Assembly: GCA_035388825.1 (NCBI GenBank)
Contig: DAOOQQ010000020.1
Span: 1 to 64,000 of the forward strand
Length of the DNA: 64,000 bases
Reading direction: 5' to 3'
Origin: MWAR01 sp035388825
GTDB lineage: Bacteria > Muiribacteriota > Ozemobacteria > Ozemobacterales > Ozemobacteraceae
A model generated the notes under the pieces. The model saw nothing but the letters and a program-made list of their open reading frames with translations. It was not told the origin of the DNA and made no database searches. The first letter of the stretch is position 1; each line of letters opens with the position of its first letter. The translations under genes and the position numbers were made by a program. Positions 10,701-18,325 of this stretch are shown piece after piece.

Positions 10701-10803
10701 CATAATCGTCCGGATCGAATCTGGAGGTCAAAGATATACTATAGAATGAAAAATATATGCGAAGCGGAATCTGGGAACCAGGAAGAGGCGACCCGACCCG
10801 CAC
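7738..10803 (-). CDS. Large protein with beta-sandwich modules and C-terminal transglutaminase-like domain
   Basis: The 1021-aa frame has long beta-rich regions resembling bacterial Ig-like modules (about 150-780). A transglutaminase/cysteine-protease-like domain follows, with Cys843 in GQCGAWA, His938 in NHQVV and Asp948 in YYDPSYG, which together form a plausible catalytic triad. A calcium-loop-like motif (DLNGDGDKTDLG) lies near residues 990-1003. No signal peptide is visible at the longest start, and the 5' end runs into the recQ repeat region. The start is therefore uncertain: either translation begins elsewhere or the original N-terminus is lost. The 5' third is GC-richer than the 3' two thirds, suggesting a chimera. 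The family is inferred from motifs alone. Confidence 0.6.
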   Translation of the reverse strand: MRVGSPLPGSQIPLRIYFSFYSISLTSRFDPDDYDFLIPSGDWQSIPAFSAPADLVDVEISPSAPQPLPENQTMNFSGVLVPKPNLGEGRIDKDGGTMDLLDTYEVTSWEPPSWNALLGEDVVQTLANVWEFPFTSQISSGTYIIKAATTLKLKEKDTGSVAEIKGSGRVSLKAVSGLKIESPRQDLTYPKDWIVKVVTSLDKDQAGWETLKWFVNDKEVKPNTTVPPWTLELNKIGTWTLKVSQPDPANPQIELASDTVTFRVKPVSVSINPTRKIVAFVPNQEIDFQTTVELDGHQLPKPGEYANWGSKWKATVKNVEWKGITVPNGCAPLEPDQNNFIEAKTSFQTPGAETVLATVTIQIEPQKVTKNTPPEILTFPAVRADLWSIPTPTLISLTGHLPTIALLGAGRTFDVASGVIKLGQVEHKWFAASGFDPEIEYAPALFDPKVEKASCKKINFKWDGPLKKDDIGPTFVPVFPSSGTAKIHLLTTLDFEINEIPLTDLTYPVIVKSIADVVEKKIVPSSFTMLLGEQNKFEFIYEIKPDFEKEFAIAMNSPAWSQVGVVIGNSNPFTYTANGPGDVRIDFKSIFSYVESDFSPPAPGGNDFVSDFVNGTVNEVILGLKEVSFTGPNYHMVKKDDGTQDYAAPHWQDNSSPLDGDADDPGDRKYPICFTRNTKMKVSAKWAIKPAGLNVSIIIKGDGPGNLVFPETAAVVNGSELIVTDVECLNPFVNEIAFFDPLSINWHFSIDGGLTWRDAGTSTNQTYITLGDPLTTVFHTLAQLGCKNAAGESTVQACTEKIWNEFIDRDVRRADGVQLTYYSSYNCSNVTTADLLAKGDGQCGAWAKLFIDMRKVQGIDDLNEYVIFEPIIDDGFIVKNWSFSGPGSSGIASHPYLNIPDSPIVLPTSYNWKFAEVNDEPGIPGQGNPNPASLFSNHQVVISGQYYDPSYGLKHASLEEIDDNAIDGFYRGPGLLPVDEPAVNLDLNGDGDKTDLGVKTSVIIFRKNSPGLDIKETKLDY

Positions 10804-12817
10804 GACGCGGGAAGTGGGCCGGCGGCGCCCGGATGGCGCGGTTCAGCCGGACCCGACCCGCACGACGCGGGAAGTGGGCCGGCGGCGCCCGGATGGCGCA
10901 GGTTTGCCGGACCCGGCTGTCGTGCTGGAACGAACGTGGGGGTATACGGGCTTCCGGCCGATGCAGCGGGAAGCCGTGTCGGCCGTGCTCGGCGGGCGTG
11001 ATGCGCTCGTCATCCTGCCGACGGGCGGGGGAAAGAGCCTGTGTTACCAGCTTCCGGCGGCGTGCGGGATCGGGCTGACGCTCGTCGTCTCGCCGCTGAT
11101 CGCCCTGATGGATGACCAGGTGGCGGCCGCCCGGGAAAACGGCCTGAACGCCGGCGCGCTCCATTCCCAGACGCCGGAGAAGGCCCGGAAGATGGTATAT
11201 GCAGCGATATGTGACGGTTCGCTCGAACTCCTGTATGTGAGTCCCGAGCGACTCGTCGCCGGGGGCCTGATCGAGGCCGTGCGGCCGCATCTTGGCCTCG
11301 TCGCGGTCGACGAGGCGCACTGTGTCTCTCATTGGGGGCATGAGTTCCGGCCCGAGTATCGCCAGCTTGCGCCGTTGCTGGAGCAGGTTGCGGACGTGCC
11401 GCGCATGGCGCTGACCGCGACGGCCACGCCTGCCGTGCAGGAGGATATCCGGCATCAGCTCGGCCTGCGGAACCCGGTATCGTTGGTCGGCCATCCCGAC
11501 CGGCCGAACCTGACGTATCGGGCGTTTCCGCGGCATGACCAGGCGCGGCAGGTGCTCGATGTGATCCGCAACCACCCACGGGAGGGGGGCATCGTGTATG
11601 CCCAGACCCGCAAGGAAGTCGAGCGGCTGGCGAAGAGCCTCGCGAAGGCGGGCGTCTCGTGCGCGCCGTATCATGCGGGCCTCGAAGCCGCCGTTCGGGC
11701 GCGCACCCAGGATGACTTCGTCCACGAGCGGCTCGACGTGGTCGTCGCAACGATCGCGTTCGGGATGGGCATCGACCGGTCGAACGTGCGATACGTCATC
11801 CACGCGAACACCCCGAAGTCGATCGAACATTACCAGCAGGAGTCGGGCCGCGCGGGCCGCGACGGCGAGCCTGCCGAGTGCGTGCTGTTCTTCTCGGCCG
11901 GCGATCTCGCGACGCACCGGGCCCTCTCGTTCCGCGACGAAGGAATGACGCCGGAACGTCGTCGCGTCGTCGAACGCCAGCTCAAGGAAATCGGCCGGTA
12001 TGCCGTCTCCCCGGTCTGCCGCCACCGGCTGCTCGCCGAACATTTCGGCAAACCCTATCCGCCTCCCACGGAGACGGATAGCAATATCTATAAAGATATA
12101 ATAACGGATATTGATTCCGGGCAGGGGTGCGGCGCGTGTGACGTGTGTCTGGGCGAAACGACGGCGCTGCCGGATGACGAGGCTCTCGTAACGGCCCAGA
12201 AGATCATCAGCGCCGTCTATCGCACCGGCAGCCGGTTCGGCGGAAACTACGTCATCAGCGTCCTGCTCGGCAAATCCGACGAGCGCATCATCTCGAACGG
12301 GCACGACACGCTGCGGGTCTTCGGGCTGATGAAGGAGTTCAGCGAAGCCATCCTGCGCGGCTGGATCGACCAGCTCGTCATCCAGGGCTTGCTTGCGGTG
12401 ACCGACGGGGAATACCCGCTACTCCAGGTCACGCCTGCCGGTCTCGATCTGTGCAAAGGCAATGGTGCGGTGCGTCTGGGCAAGCCCGGCCTGTCCGGCC
12501 GGTCAAAAAAACGCAAGCGCGGCGGGGCGGATACGATTGCGGTCGAAGGTGCGGATGCCGCTTCCCTGCCGCTGTTCGAGACGCTCAGGCAGCTCCGGCT
12601 GCTGCTGGCCCGCAAACAGGGGATCCCGCCGTACATGGTGTTCCCCGACTCGGTGCTCACCTCGATGGCGGCCCTCAAGCCCGCCGATTCCGAATCCCTG
12701 CGCCTTATCAAAGGGGTCGGCGACCAGAAACTCGCGAAATACGGCCGCCCCTTTCTCGCCGCCATCGCCGGCCAGAACCCCGAAACCATCTCCGGAGAAT
12801 TCCAGAAAGCTTCGTAA
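10757..12817 (+). CDS. recQ: ATP-dependent DNA helicase RecQ
   Basis: RecQ unwinds DNA 3'-5' in recombination and repair. The sequence shows TGGGKS (Walker A, about residue 90), DEAH (about 185), LTATATP, the arginine-finger motif QESGRAGRDG, a four-cysteine zinc region and a C-terminal HRDC domain (about 600-675). The conserved core begins at about residue 56, so a GTG at 10922 is an alternative start; the longer ATG form adds two copies of a 20-residue repeat. The zinc loop has 36 residues between its first and second Cys, against 16 in E. coli RecQ. The extra segment is encoded by an AT-rich patch with ATA codons (12078-12114). The gene stands head-to-head with, and slightly overlaps, the 7738-10803 gene. 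Confidence 0.93.
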   Translation: MRSGIWEPGRGDPTRTTREVGRRRPDGAVQPDPTRTTREVGRRRPDGAGLPDPAVVLERTWGYTGFRPMQREAVSAVLGGRDALVILPTGGGKSLCYQLPAACGIGLTLVVSPLIALMDDQVAAARENGLNAGALHSQTPEKARKMVYAAICDGSLELLYVSPERLVAGGLIEAVRPHLGLVAVDEAHCVSHWGHEFRPEYRQLAPLLEQVADVPRMALTATATPAVQEDIRHQLGLRNPVSLVGHPDRPNLTYRAFPRHDQARQVLDVIRNHPREGGIVYAQTRKEVERLAKSLAKAGVSCAPYHAGLEAAVRARTQDDFVHERLDVVVATIAFGMGIDRSNVRYVIHANTPKSIEHYQQESGRAGRDGEPAECVLFFSAGDLATHRALSFRDEGMTPERRRVVERQLKEIGRYAVSPVCRHRLLAEHFGKPYPPPTETDSNIYKDIITDIDSGQGCGACDVCLGETTALPDDEALVTAQKIISAVYRTGSRFGGNYVISVLLGKSDERIISNGHDTLRVFGLMKEFSEAILRGWIDQLVIQGLLAVTDGEYPLLQVTPAGLDLCKGNGAVRLGKPGLSGRSKKRKRGGADTIAVEGADAASLPLFETLRQLRLLLARKQGIPPYMVFPDSVLTSMAALKPADSESLRLIKGVGDQKLAKYGRPFLAAIAGQNPETISGEFQKAS
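10790..10909 (+). repeat. Two 60-bp tandem repeats at the 5' end of recQ
   Basis: Unit 1 (10790-10849) and unit 2 (10850-10909) are identical over their first 49 bp and differ at only a few positions near the end. The first bases of a third unit follow. The period is a multiple of three, so both recQ and the opposing frame stay open across it. In recQ it encodes a repeated 20-residue Arg/Pro/Gly-rich segment. Confidence 0.9.
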
Positions 12818-12892
12818 ATCACAGCATCCCGGTCTCTCTCGAGTGCTAGCAAAAAATGATTGCATCTTGAGCGAAAGGGGATACATTTATCT

Positions 12893-13147
12893 GTGAACAG
12901 CAGGCATCGAAAAACGCTGGAAGCGATCTTTGCGGAACCGGCCAGAGCGAATATCGAGTTTGCAGCCATCGAAAAGCTGCTTGTTGCGCTCGGAGGGCTG
13001 GTGATCGAAGGCTGGGGTTCTCGTGTCAGGTTTGCCTTTGGAGACAGGATCGTCAGTTTTCACCGGCCACATCCGCAGAGAGAGGCAAAACTGTATCAGG
13101 TCGAGGCTGTAAGGGCATTCCTGGCGGAGATGAAGGTGAAGCCATGA
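12893..13147 (+). CDS. hicA: HicA-type toxin (mRNA interferase)
   Basis: The 84-aa protein matches the longer HicA family, with the pattern HRKTLEAIFAEPARANI, then a GSRVRFAFG strand pair and FHRPHPQ carrying the His region expected for the double-stranded-RNA-binding-like fold that cleaves mRNA. The start is a GTG preceded by GAAAGGGG. Its end overlaps the next start as ATGA, the usual hicA-hicB order. The pair sits between recQ and a convergent membrane-protein gene. Confidence 0.9.
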   Translation: MNSRHRKTLEAIFAEPARANIEFAAIEKLLVALGGLVIEGWGSRVRFAFGDRIVSFHRPHPQREAKLYQVEAVRAFLAEMKVKP

Positions 13148-13482
13148 AAAATCTGATGACCTACAAGGGATTTTCCGCTCGCATCGAGTTCGATTCCCGG
13201 GACCGGCTCTTTTACGGACGTCTTCTTGGAATCGAAGATCTCATCACGTTTCACGGCGAATGTGTCGCCGAGCTCGAAGACGCTTTTCACGAAGCGGTTC
13301 TCGATTATCTGGAAACGTGCAGAAAACTGGGAAAAAAGCCTCAGAAGACGTTTTCCGGCAGGCTCATGTTCCGTGTTCCGTCCGAGGTCCATGCAGCCGT
13401 TTCGCTGGCCGCGAAAACGAGCGGAAAAAGTCTCAACCAATGGGCGACCGAAGTCCTCGACGAGGCCGCTCACCGGATTTGA
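13144..13482 (+). CDS. hicB: HicB-type antitoxin
   Basis: The 112-aa antitoxin has the HicB partial RNase-H-like domain at residues 1-65 (YKGFSARIEFD, then YGRLLGI and the acidic ELEDAFHEAV helix). A C-terminal ribbon-helix-helix-like tail (SGRLMFRVPSEVHAAVSLAA, then SLNQWATEVLDEA) would bind the operator. It is translationally coupled to hicA and expected to neutralise it and repress the pair. It ends 9 bp before the stop of the convergent neighbour. Confidence 0.9.
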   Translation: MKNLMTYKGFSARIEFDSRDRLFYGRLLGIEDLITFHGECVAELEDAFHEAVLDYLETCRKLGKKPQKTFSGRLMFRVPSEVHAAVSLAAKTSGKSLNQWATEVLDEAAHRI

Positions 13483-13491
13483 ACGGGTTCG

Positions 13492-14085
13492 TCAGCGGCG
13501 GAGAAGCAGGTGGGCCAGCTTCAGAAGGAGCAGGACGCAGCCGATCACGCCCATGGCGAAGCTCATGCGCTGGAAGCGCTGGTCGAGGTTTGCCGGTGTT
13601 CCGCTGAGAAGTTCGCAGGCATGGCCCGTCAGGATGAGGCCGGGAATTTTTTCGTGCAGGATCTGCAGGATCCTCGTCTGCTCGGGGCGCGGCAGGGCGG
13701 AGATGTCGATCCGGAGAAGCTCCCGGCCATCCGGTCGACCCCAGAGGGTTAGCCGGGTGACGGGTTTGAGGCCGTCGAACTCCAGATCGAGAGAGACCTC
13801 GGTGATGTCGGCATAGAGAAGATCCGTGCGTCGCCGAAACGTGGGACGGAACGAGACACGTTCGGGCTCGAACACGATGGCCAGGCCCATGGTCATCGAA
13901 ATGGCGATCGTCATGATCAAGGCTGTCAGGGTGAAGGCCGTCACGAAAATGACCGCCTCGTTCGGCCGGAAGGCATATCCCCGGATGAGAGGGACGGCCA
14001 GCGGTGCCAGAAGCATGGTGAGCGCAAGCAGGAGCGAAACGATATGCACTCGCCAGGTCCGGATGGTGCAGGGAATCGTCGTCAT
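13492..14085 (-). CDS. Integral membrane protein of unknown function
   Basis: The 197-aa protein has two hydrophobic helices near the N-terminus (about 14-35 and 44-70), a soluble beta-rich middle with a PH-like pattern (VSFRPTFRRRTDLLYADITE), and a final hydrophobic helix (about 172-193). This resembles small membrane proteins with a cytoplasmic PH-like domain. It follows the MscS gene by 32 bp on the same strand, so cotranscription is likely. No specific role can be assigned. Confidence 0.7.
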   Translation of the reverse strand: MTTIPCTIRTWRVHIVSLLLALTMLLAPLAVPLIRGYAFRPNEAVIFVTAFTLTALIMTIAISMTMGLAIVFEPERVSFRPTFRRRTDLLYADITEVSLDLEFDGLKPVTRLTLWGRPDGRELLRIDISALPRPEQTRILQILHEKIPGLILTGHACELLSGTPANLDQRFQRMSFAMGVIGCVLLLLKLAHLLLRR

Positions 14086-14117
14086 TTCTGCTGTCAGATG
14101 CGCGCCGCCGCTCGGGG

Positions 14118-15365
14118 TCAGGCCGGTCGGCGTGCCGGAGGAATGATGGGAGGCGTGCCGTCGCGGCTCGATTCGTAGGCCGGGCAGAGGATTTCGACGC
14201 CGGCCTTGTTGAACGCGTCGAGAATGTTGGCCCGAAGGGTCGAGTGGGTGCGCGGCAGGTTCGTCGCATCCCGGGTGTAAGCCTGAAGCCGGTAGAGCGC
14301 CGCGATATCACTGAATCCGCGCTGCAGGACGAACGGGGCAGGTTCCCGGATCACGCCTTCCGTGCCGTTCGCCGCCGCTAGCAGCAGCTCGTGCACCTGG
14401 CGCCAGTCGATGTCGTAGGCGAGGGTCAGCTCCACCGAAATTCCCGCGCCTTCTTCGTTCGCAAGGGCCGAAAGGTTGATCACCGGCTGGCTCAGCACCA
14501 GCCCGTTGGGAAGCGTGATGACCTGGTTGTCCTGAGTCCGGATACGCGTCACGAGCAGGCCCGTTTCCATCACGATGCCTTCTGTGTCGCCGATCCTGAC
14601 GCGGTCACCGGGGTGGCAAGCCCGCATGTAGATCAGGGCGACGCCCGCCACGACGTTCGCCACGGCGGCGGTCGATCCGAGGGAGAGCAACACGCCGAGA
14701 AACACCGTGACCCCCTGGAACGCCGGTGAGTCGAAGCCCGGCAGGAACGGCGCTCCCAGCACGATGCCGAGCGCGAGCAGGAAGAAGCGCGCCAGCTTGT
14801 CGGTCGGGCCGGCCCATTCCGCATGAAACCCCGGAATCGAGACCCTTCCGCGCTCCACGGCCTGCATGATCACCGAGACCAGCTTCATCGCCTGAAACGT
14901 CAGGAACAGGATGAACAGGATCGTCGCCAGCCCCGGAAGCCAGGACAGGATGGTCCGCCCGACGCCCGCTGCCCCGCTGAACAGCCACCGGAGCGATGCC
15001 GTGGCCAGTCCGCGGGTTGCCGGGAAGAAGCCGGTGATCAGCGCGGCCCAGCAGAAGAACAGGAACACCAGGGCCGCGATTCGGAGCAGCCGGATCACCC
15101 CCTGGAGCACCCCCGACAGCTCCGCCGGCGAGACGAGCGTCAGTTCGCCCACCCCGATGCTGAAGCCGGGGCGCTCTCCGAGCTCTGCAGCATGACGCCG
15201 CAGTCGCCGGAACAGCGCCAGCAGCGGAAGTAGGATCACCAGGAACACCAGCGTGGCGATCATCGAATGATCGAAGCCGGCACCGAGGCTGGTAAGCTGG
15301 ACCGAACCGAAATGCGTATCCCAGAAGGAATACAGCGCGGAAATCATCTTCGTCGCATTGTCCAT
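14118..15365 (-). CDS. MscS-family mechanosensitive ion channel
   Basis: The 415-aa protein should open under membrane tension to release solutes in osmotic downshock. Several transmembrane helices fill about 25-240. The MscS pore/beta domain follows, with HPGDRVRIGDTEGIV, then the TRIRTQDNQVITLPNG signature and a C-terminal alpha/beta region. The ATG at 15365 is preferred because GAGAGAGG lies about 9 nt upstream; a GTG at 15374 abuts that site directly. The extended N-terminal membrane region is typical of larger MscS relatives rather than E. coli MscS itself. Confidence 0.88.
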   Translation of the reverse strand: MDNATKMISALYSFWDTHFGSVQLTSLGAGFDHSMIATLVFLVILLPLLALFRRLRRHAAELGERPGFSIGVGELTLVSPAELSGVLQGVIRLLRIAALVFLFFCWAALITGFFPATRGLATASLRWLFSGAAGVGRTILSWLPGLATILFILFLTFQAMKLVSVIMQAVERGRVSIPGFHAEWAGPTDKLARFFLLALGIVLGAPFLPGFDSPAFQGVTVFLGVLLSLGSTAAVANVVAGVALIYMRACHPGDRVRIGDTEGIVMETGLLVTRIRTQDNQVITLPNGLVLSQPVINLSALANEEGAGISVELTLAYDIDWRQVHELLLAAANGTEGVIREPAPFVLQRGFSDIAALYRLQAYTRDATNLPRTHSTLRANILDAFNKAGVEILCPAYESSRDGTPPIIPPARRPA

Positions 15366-15480
15366 GGCGGTCACCCTCTCTCAACGACCAATTCTCAGAA
15401 TTCAGGTACAGACTCGATTCTATAGCACCCGCTGGAAAAATGGAATGAATCCGTGGGAACCCATCCAAAATGGAAAATGG

Positions 15481-15509
15481 TTGGCTGAATCTCGATCTTC
15501 TGGTAGGAT
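15481..15509 (+). promoter_or_regulatory. Possible promoter of the antiporter gene
   Basis: TTGGCT (15481-15486) and TAGGAT (15504-15509) are 17 nt apart and lie about 140 bp before the chosen GTG start. The matches are moderate. Confidence 0.35.
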
Positions 15510-15650
15510 TGTTTCCACGATCGAGGGGATGGGGTTCCCCTTCAAACGCTTTTCTGAAGCTGATGACTCCTGCAGAAGGTTTTCTTGCGAAAACCGGAAG
15601 GCAGGAGTTTTTCTGTTTCCGGGGGCACTGTCGGTGAAAAGGGGCATGTT

Positions 15651-16892
15651 GTGGCTTTCAGTCTTGCAAGGATTCTGATTCTGTCGCTGCTGGTCGACTG
15701 GGGGGCCCGGAAAATCAGGCTTCCCGGCTTCATCGGCATTCTCATCATCGGCTTCCTGCTGGGCCCTTCCTACGGGAACCAGTTGACGCCGAACCTGCTC
15801 GCCATCGGCACGGATCTGCGGTTGATCGCTCTCGTCGTCATTCTCCTGCGCGCCGGTTTTTCGATCCATGTGCAGACGCTTCGGACGTTCGGCTTCCGGC
15901 TGCTGGCGTTGTCGATCCTTCCCAGCCTGCTCGAAGCGGGAACGGTGGCGCTCATCGCCCACGCCGCCCTCGGGTTTTCCTGGAACTCGGCATTCGCGCT
16001 CGGGTTCATTCTTCCTGCCGTCTCGCCCGCGGTCATCATCCCGTTCATGCTCCAGTGCATCGAGGAAAAACGCGGAACGGAGCGGAACATCCCGCAACTG
16101 ATCCTGACGGCCGCTTCCCTGGATAACATCGTCAATATCTTGATCTGTAACGTATTTATATCAATGTATACCAATGCCGATACAAACATCTTCGGCCAGT
16201 TCGTGAAAATTCCCATAGCCCTGCTGAACGGGCTTGTTCTGGGGCTTCTTGCCGGAGCTGTTCTGTATAAACTCTTTGAAACCTTCAACCCGCGGGCCAC
16301 GAAGCGGGGGCTTGCCATTCTTGCCCTGGCGTTGCTCCTCGTGAATCTCGAGCGCTCGGTCGGGCCGGCAACCCCGTTTTCGGGACTCCTCGCGACGATG
16401 GCGATCGGGAGCATCATGCTGACCCGCCGGGAGAAAATAGCTCACGAAATAGCATCGAAGCTGAGCAAGATCTGGGTCTTCGCGGAAATCCTGCTGTTCG
16501 CCATCGTCGGCGCCGAGTTCCGTCTCGATGTCGCCTGCAACGCCGGCCTGACCGGGGTCCTCGTCATTTTTGCCGGCGTGGCCGCGCGAACGGCGGGCGT
16601 GTGGGCGGCTCAGCTCGGCAGCTCGTTCACCTGGGGCGAGCGCCTCGTGTTCGCGGCATCCTGGCTCCCCAAGGCCAGCGTCCAGGCTGCCATCGGCGCG
16701 GCCCCCCTCGCGGCCATGAAGGCCGCCGGCCTCCCCACCGGGCCTGGCGAGACGATCCTGGCTCTCGCCACCCTGAGCATCCTCCTGACCGCCCCCCTGG
16801 GCGCCATCGCGACCAGAAAAGCCGCCGATCTGTGGCTCCATGCTCCAGAACAGGCGGACAAAGCGCAGGGAACTGCATCTGTCGGCCGTTGA
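15651..16892 (+). CDS. Cation/proton antiporter, CPA family
   Basis: The 413-aa polytopic protein has about 12 hydrophobic helices. The start is the GTG at 15651, 6 nt after AAAAGGGG; the frame is open further upstream but lacks a better site. The N-terminal DWGARKIRLPGFIGILIIGF segment and the later FWA-like ATMAIGSIMLTR and AEILLFAIVGAEF stretches resemble the sodium/hydrogen exchanger domain. Likely role is Na+ or K+ for H+ exchange across the inner membrane. A marked AT-rich codon patch occurs at 16132-16190 between transmembrane segments. Confidence 0.85.
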   Translation: MAFSLARILILSLLVDWGARKIRLPGFIGILIIGFLLGPSYGNQLTPNLLAIGTDLRLIALVVILLRAGFSIHVQTLRTFGFRLLALSILPSLLEAGTVALIAHAALGFSWNSAFALGFILPAVSPAVIIPFMLQCIEEKRGTERNIPQLILTAASLDNIVNILICNVFISMYTNADTNIFGQFVKIPIALLNGLVLGLLAGAVLYKLFETFNPRATKRGLAILALALLLVNLERSVGPATPFSGLLATMAIGSIMLTRREKIAHEIASKLSKIWVFAEILLFAIVGAEFRLDVACNAGLTGVLVIFAGVAARTAGVWAAQLGSSFTWGERLVFAASWLPKASVQAAIGAAPLAAMKAAGLPTGPGETILALATLSILLTAPLGAIATRKAADLWLHAPEQADKAQGTASVGR

Positions 16893-16913
16893 CTCGCTCC
16901 GAGGGCTTCTGAA

Positions 16914-16929
16914 AAATAATATATTATTT
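16914..16929. other. 16-bp perfect AT palindrome between convergent genes
   Basis: AAATAATATATTATTT is its own reverse complement. It lies 22 bp after the antiporter stop and contains the TAA stop of the opposing Fe-S gene. It has no GC stem, so it is not a standard terminator. It belongs to the series of AT-rich patches in this window. Confidence 0.6.
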
Positions 16930-18219
16930 CGGATTGAACTTATACTTTTTCAGCAGCCATTCGAGAAACCGCGATTTGAACTGACGACTGGCGAGAATCT
17001 GCTTCAGAGGGGGAAGGCGGAGAATCACCCCCAGAATCGCTGCCAGGGCGCGATGACTGTCGAGCGCCTGGTTGTCGAAAATGAAGTGTTGCAGGGTCCC
17101 CTTTTCGATGGCCTGGAGAACGGCCTTGTGCGTCGAGTTGACCGGGGTGAGAATGCGGGTGGGACGCGGTCGAAGGTTCAAGGCTTTGGAAGGACAGCCA
17201 CCGACGCAGACGCCGCATCCGAGGCAGGTGTCGAGATCCACCGTCAGATGCGGGGCGGCCTCGCCGGGTTGAACCTGTTGTCCGGACGGGCGAATCCGTA
17301 TGGCTTCGACCGGGCAGAACCGCTCACAGCGACGACATTCGACACATCGGCCGGGGATCTCCTCGGGCAAGAACGCGGTGGTATGCACCGGGTGGAGCCA
17401 CCCGAATCTGCGAGCGGCGATCATTCCTTCGCAACAGCACTTGCAGCAGTTGCAGATGAAGTTTACCCCTTCCCGCACGTTTTCCCCGAATTGAACGAGA
17501 CCCCCGTCTCTCGCTTGCTGGAAAATGTCCAGGCATTCCTCGCGGGAAATCCGACGCGCGATCTGGTGCTTGATCAGGGACTTCGCGGCGGAGTTCAGGG
17601 TTATGCACATGTCGAGAGGTTGATCACAGGCTTTTCCCACATGAAGCATTTTGTGGCGGCAGTAACAGGTGCCGACGGCGATGGCAGAGGCTTCCTGAAC
17701 GATATGGGAGACCCTCTCGAAATCGAGCACCTCGAGGCCTGGCTGCCGATCGACCGCCGGTTCGTGAATGAACACTCTCCCCAACTGCGTTTCAAAGGGT
17801 TCGAAGAGATTGCGGACAAACTCCTCCTCGACATTCAGATACTGGTAGAAGAGCTTTGCCAATTCGTGCTGATCAGGGGTTGAACGAATGCGCATCATCG
17901 AGAATTCGAAGAACCCGGCCATCGGGGGAGGCAGCGTGTAGACCGACTCGCCCTGGTGCTCGACATCGACCAGCAGCCCTTTGTCGGCCAGTCCGTCGAG
18001 GGTCTTCCGGGCTTTCGAAAGGCTCACCCTCCACACCTTTGCCGCTCTCCTGGCGTTGAAACTCCGCACGGGAAGCTGGGCGACCAGTTCAGCCTCCTCC
18101 GGAGAAAAAAGGATCTCGAGAATTCTTGACAAGAACGGAGATGGCGGAGCCCCCAGAGGAAATTTGTTGATCCGATCCGATAAACTTTTGTAAACAGATG
18201 TTCCTATGAGATGTGCCAT
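16924..18219 (-). CDS. Winged-helix and multi-cluster 4Fe-4S protein
   Basis: The 431-aa protein has an N-terminal winged-helix-like segment (about 50-90, FNARRAAKVWRVSLSKARKT). A cysteine-rich middle follows, with GTCYCRHK near 182 and NFICNCCKCCC near 254. Two ferredoxin motifs come next: CVECRRCERFCP (about 290-301) and CLGCGVCVGGCP (about 330-341). Each can bind a 4Fe-4S cluster. It resembles cytoplasmic electron-transfer or redox-sensing proteins; the substrate is unknown. AGAGAGG precedes the ATG. The linkage of a DNA-binding-like domain to Fe-S clusters would suit a redox sensor, but that is inference. Confidence 0.8.
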   Translation of the reverse strand: MAHLIGTSVYKSLSDRINKFPLGAPPSPFLSRILEILFSPEEAELVAQLPVRSFNARRAAKVWRVSLSKARKTLDGLADKGLLVDVEHQGESVYTLPPPMAGFFEFSMMRIRSTPDQHELAKLFYQYLNVEEEFVRNLFEPFETQLGRVFIHEPAVDRQPGLEVLDFERVSHIVQEASAIAVGTCYCRHKMLHVGKACDQPLDMCITLNSAAKSLIKHQIARRISREECLDIFQQARDGGLVQFGENVREGVNFICNCCKCCCEGMIAARRFGWLHPVHTTAFLPEEIPGRCVECRRCERFCPVEAIRIRPSGQQVQPGEAAPHLTVDLDTCLGCGVCVGGCPSKALNLRPRPTRILTPVNSTHKAVLQAIEKGTLQHFIFDNQALDSHRALAAILGVILRLPPLKQILASRQFKSRFLEWLLKKYKFNPK

Positions 18220-18325
18220 GGTACCTCTCTTCTTTTTTCCTTCTATGGTATTCCAGAAATCATCTCTTCATCTCTTCTTTCAGGATGGCTTCAGGTGCCC
18301 AGGAAAAAGAGATGAGCACCAGGTC

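Noticed and set aside
12860..12887. TTGCAT-16-TACATT as the hicAB promoter
   Set aside because: The -10 would end 5 nt before the start codon and overlap the ribosome-binding site, so transcripts from it could not use that site.
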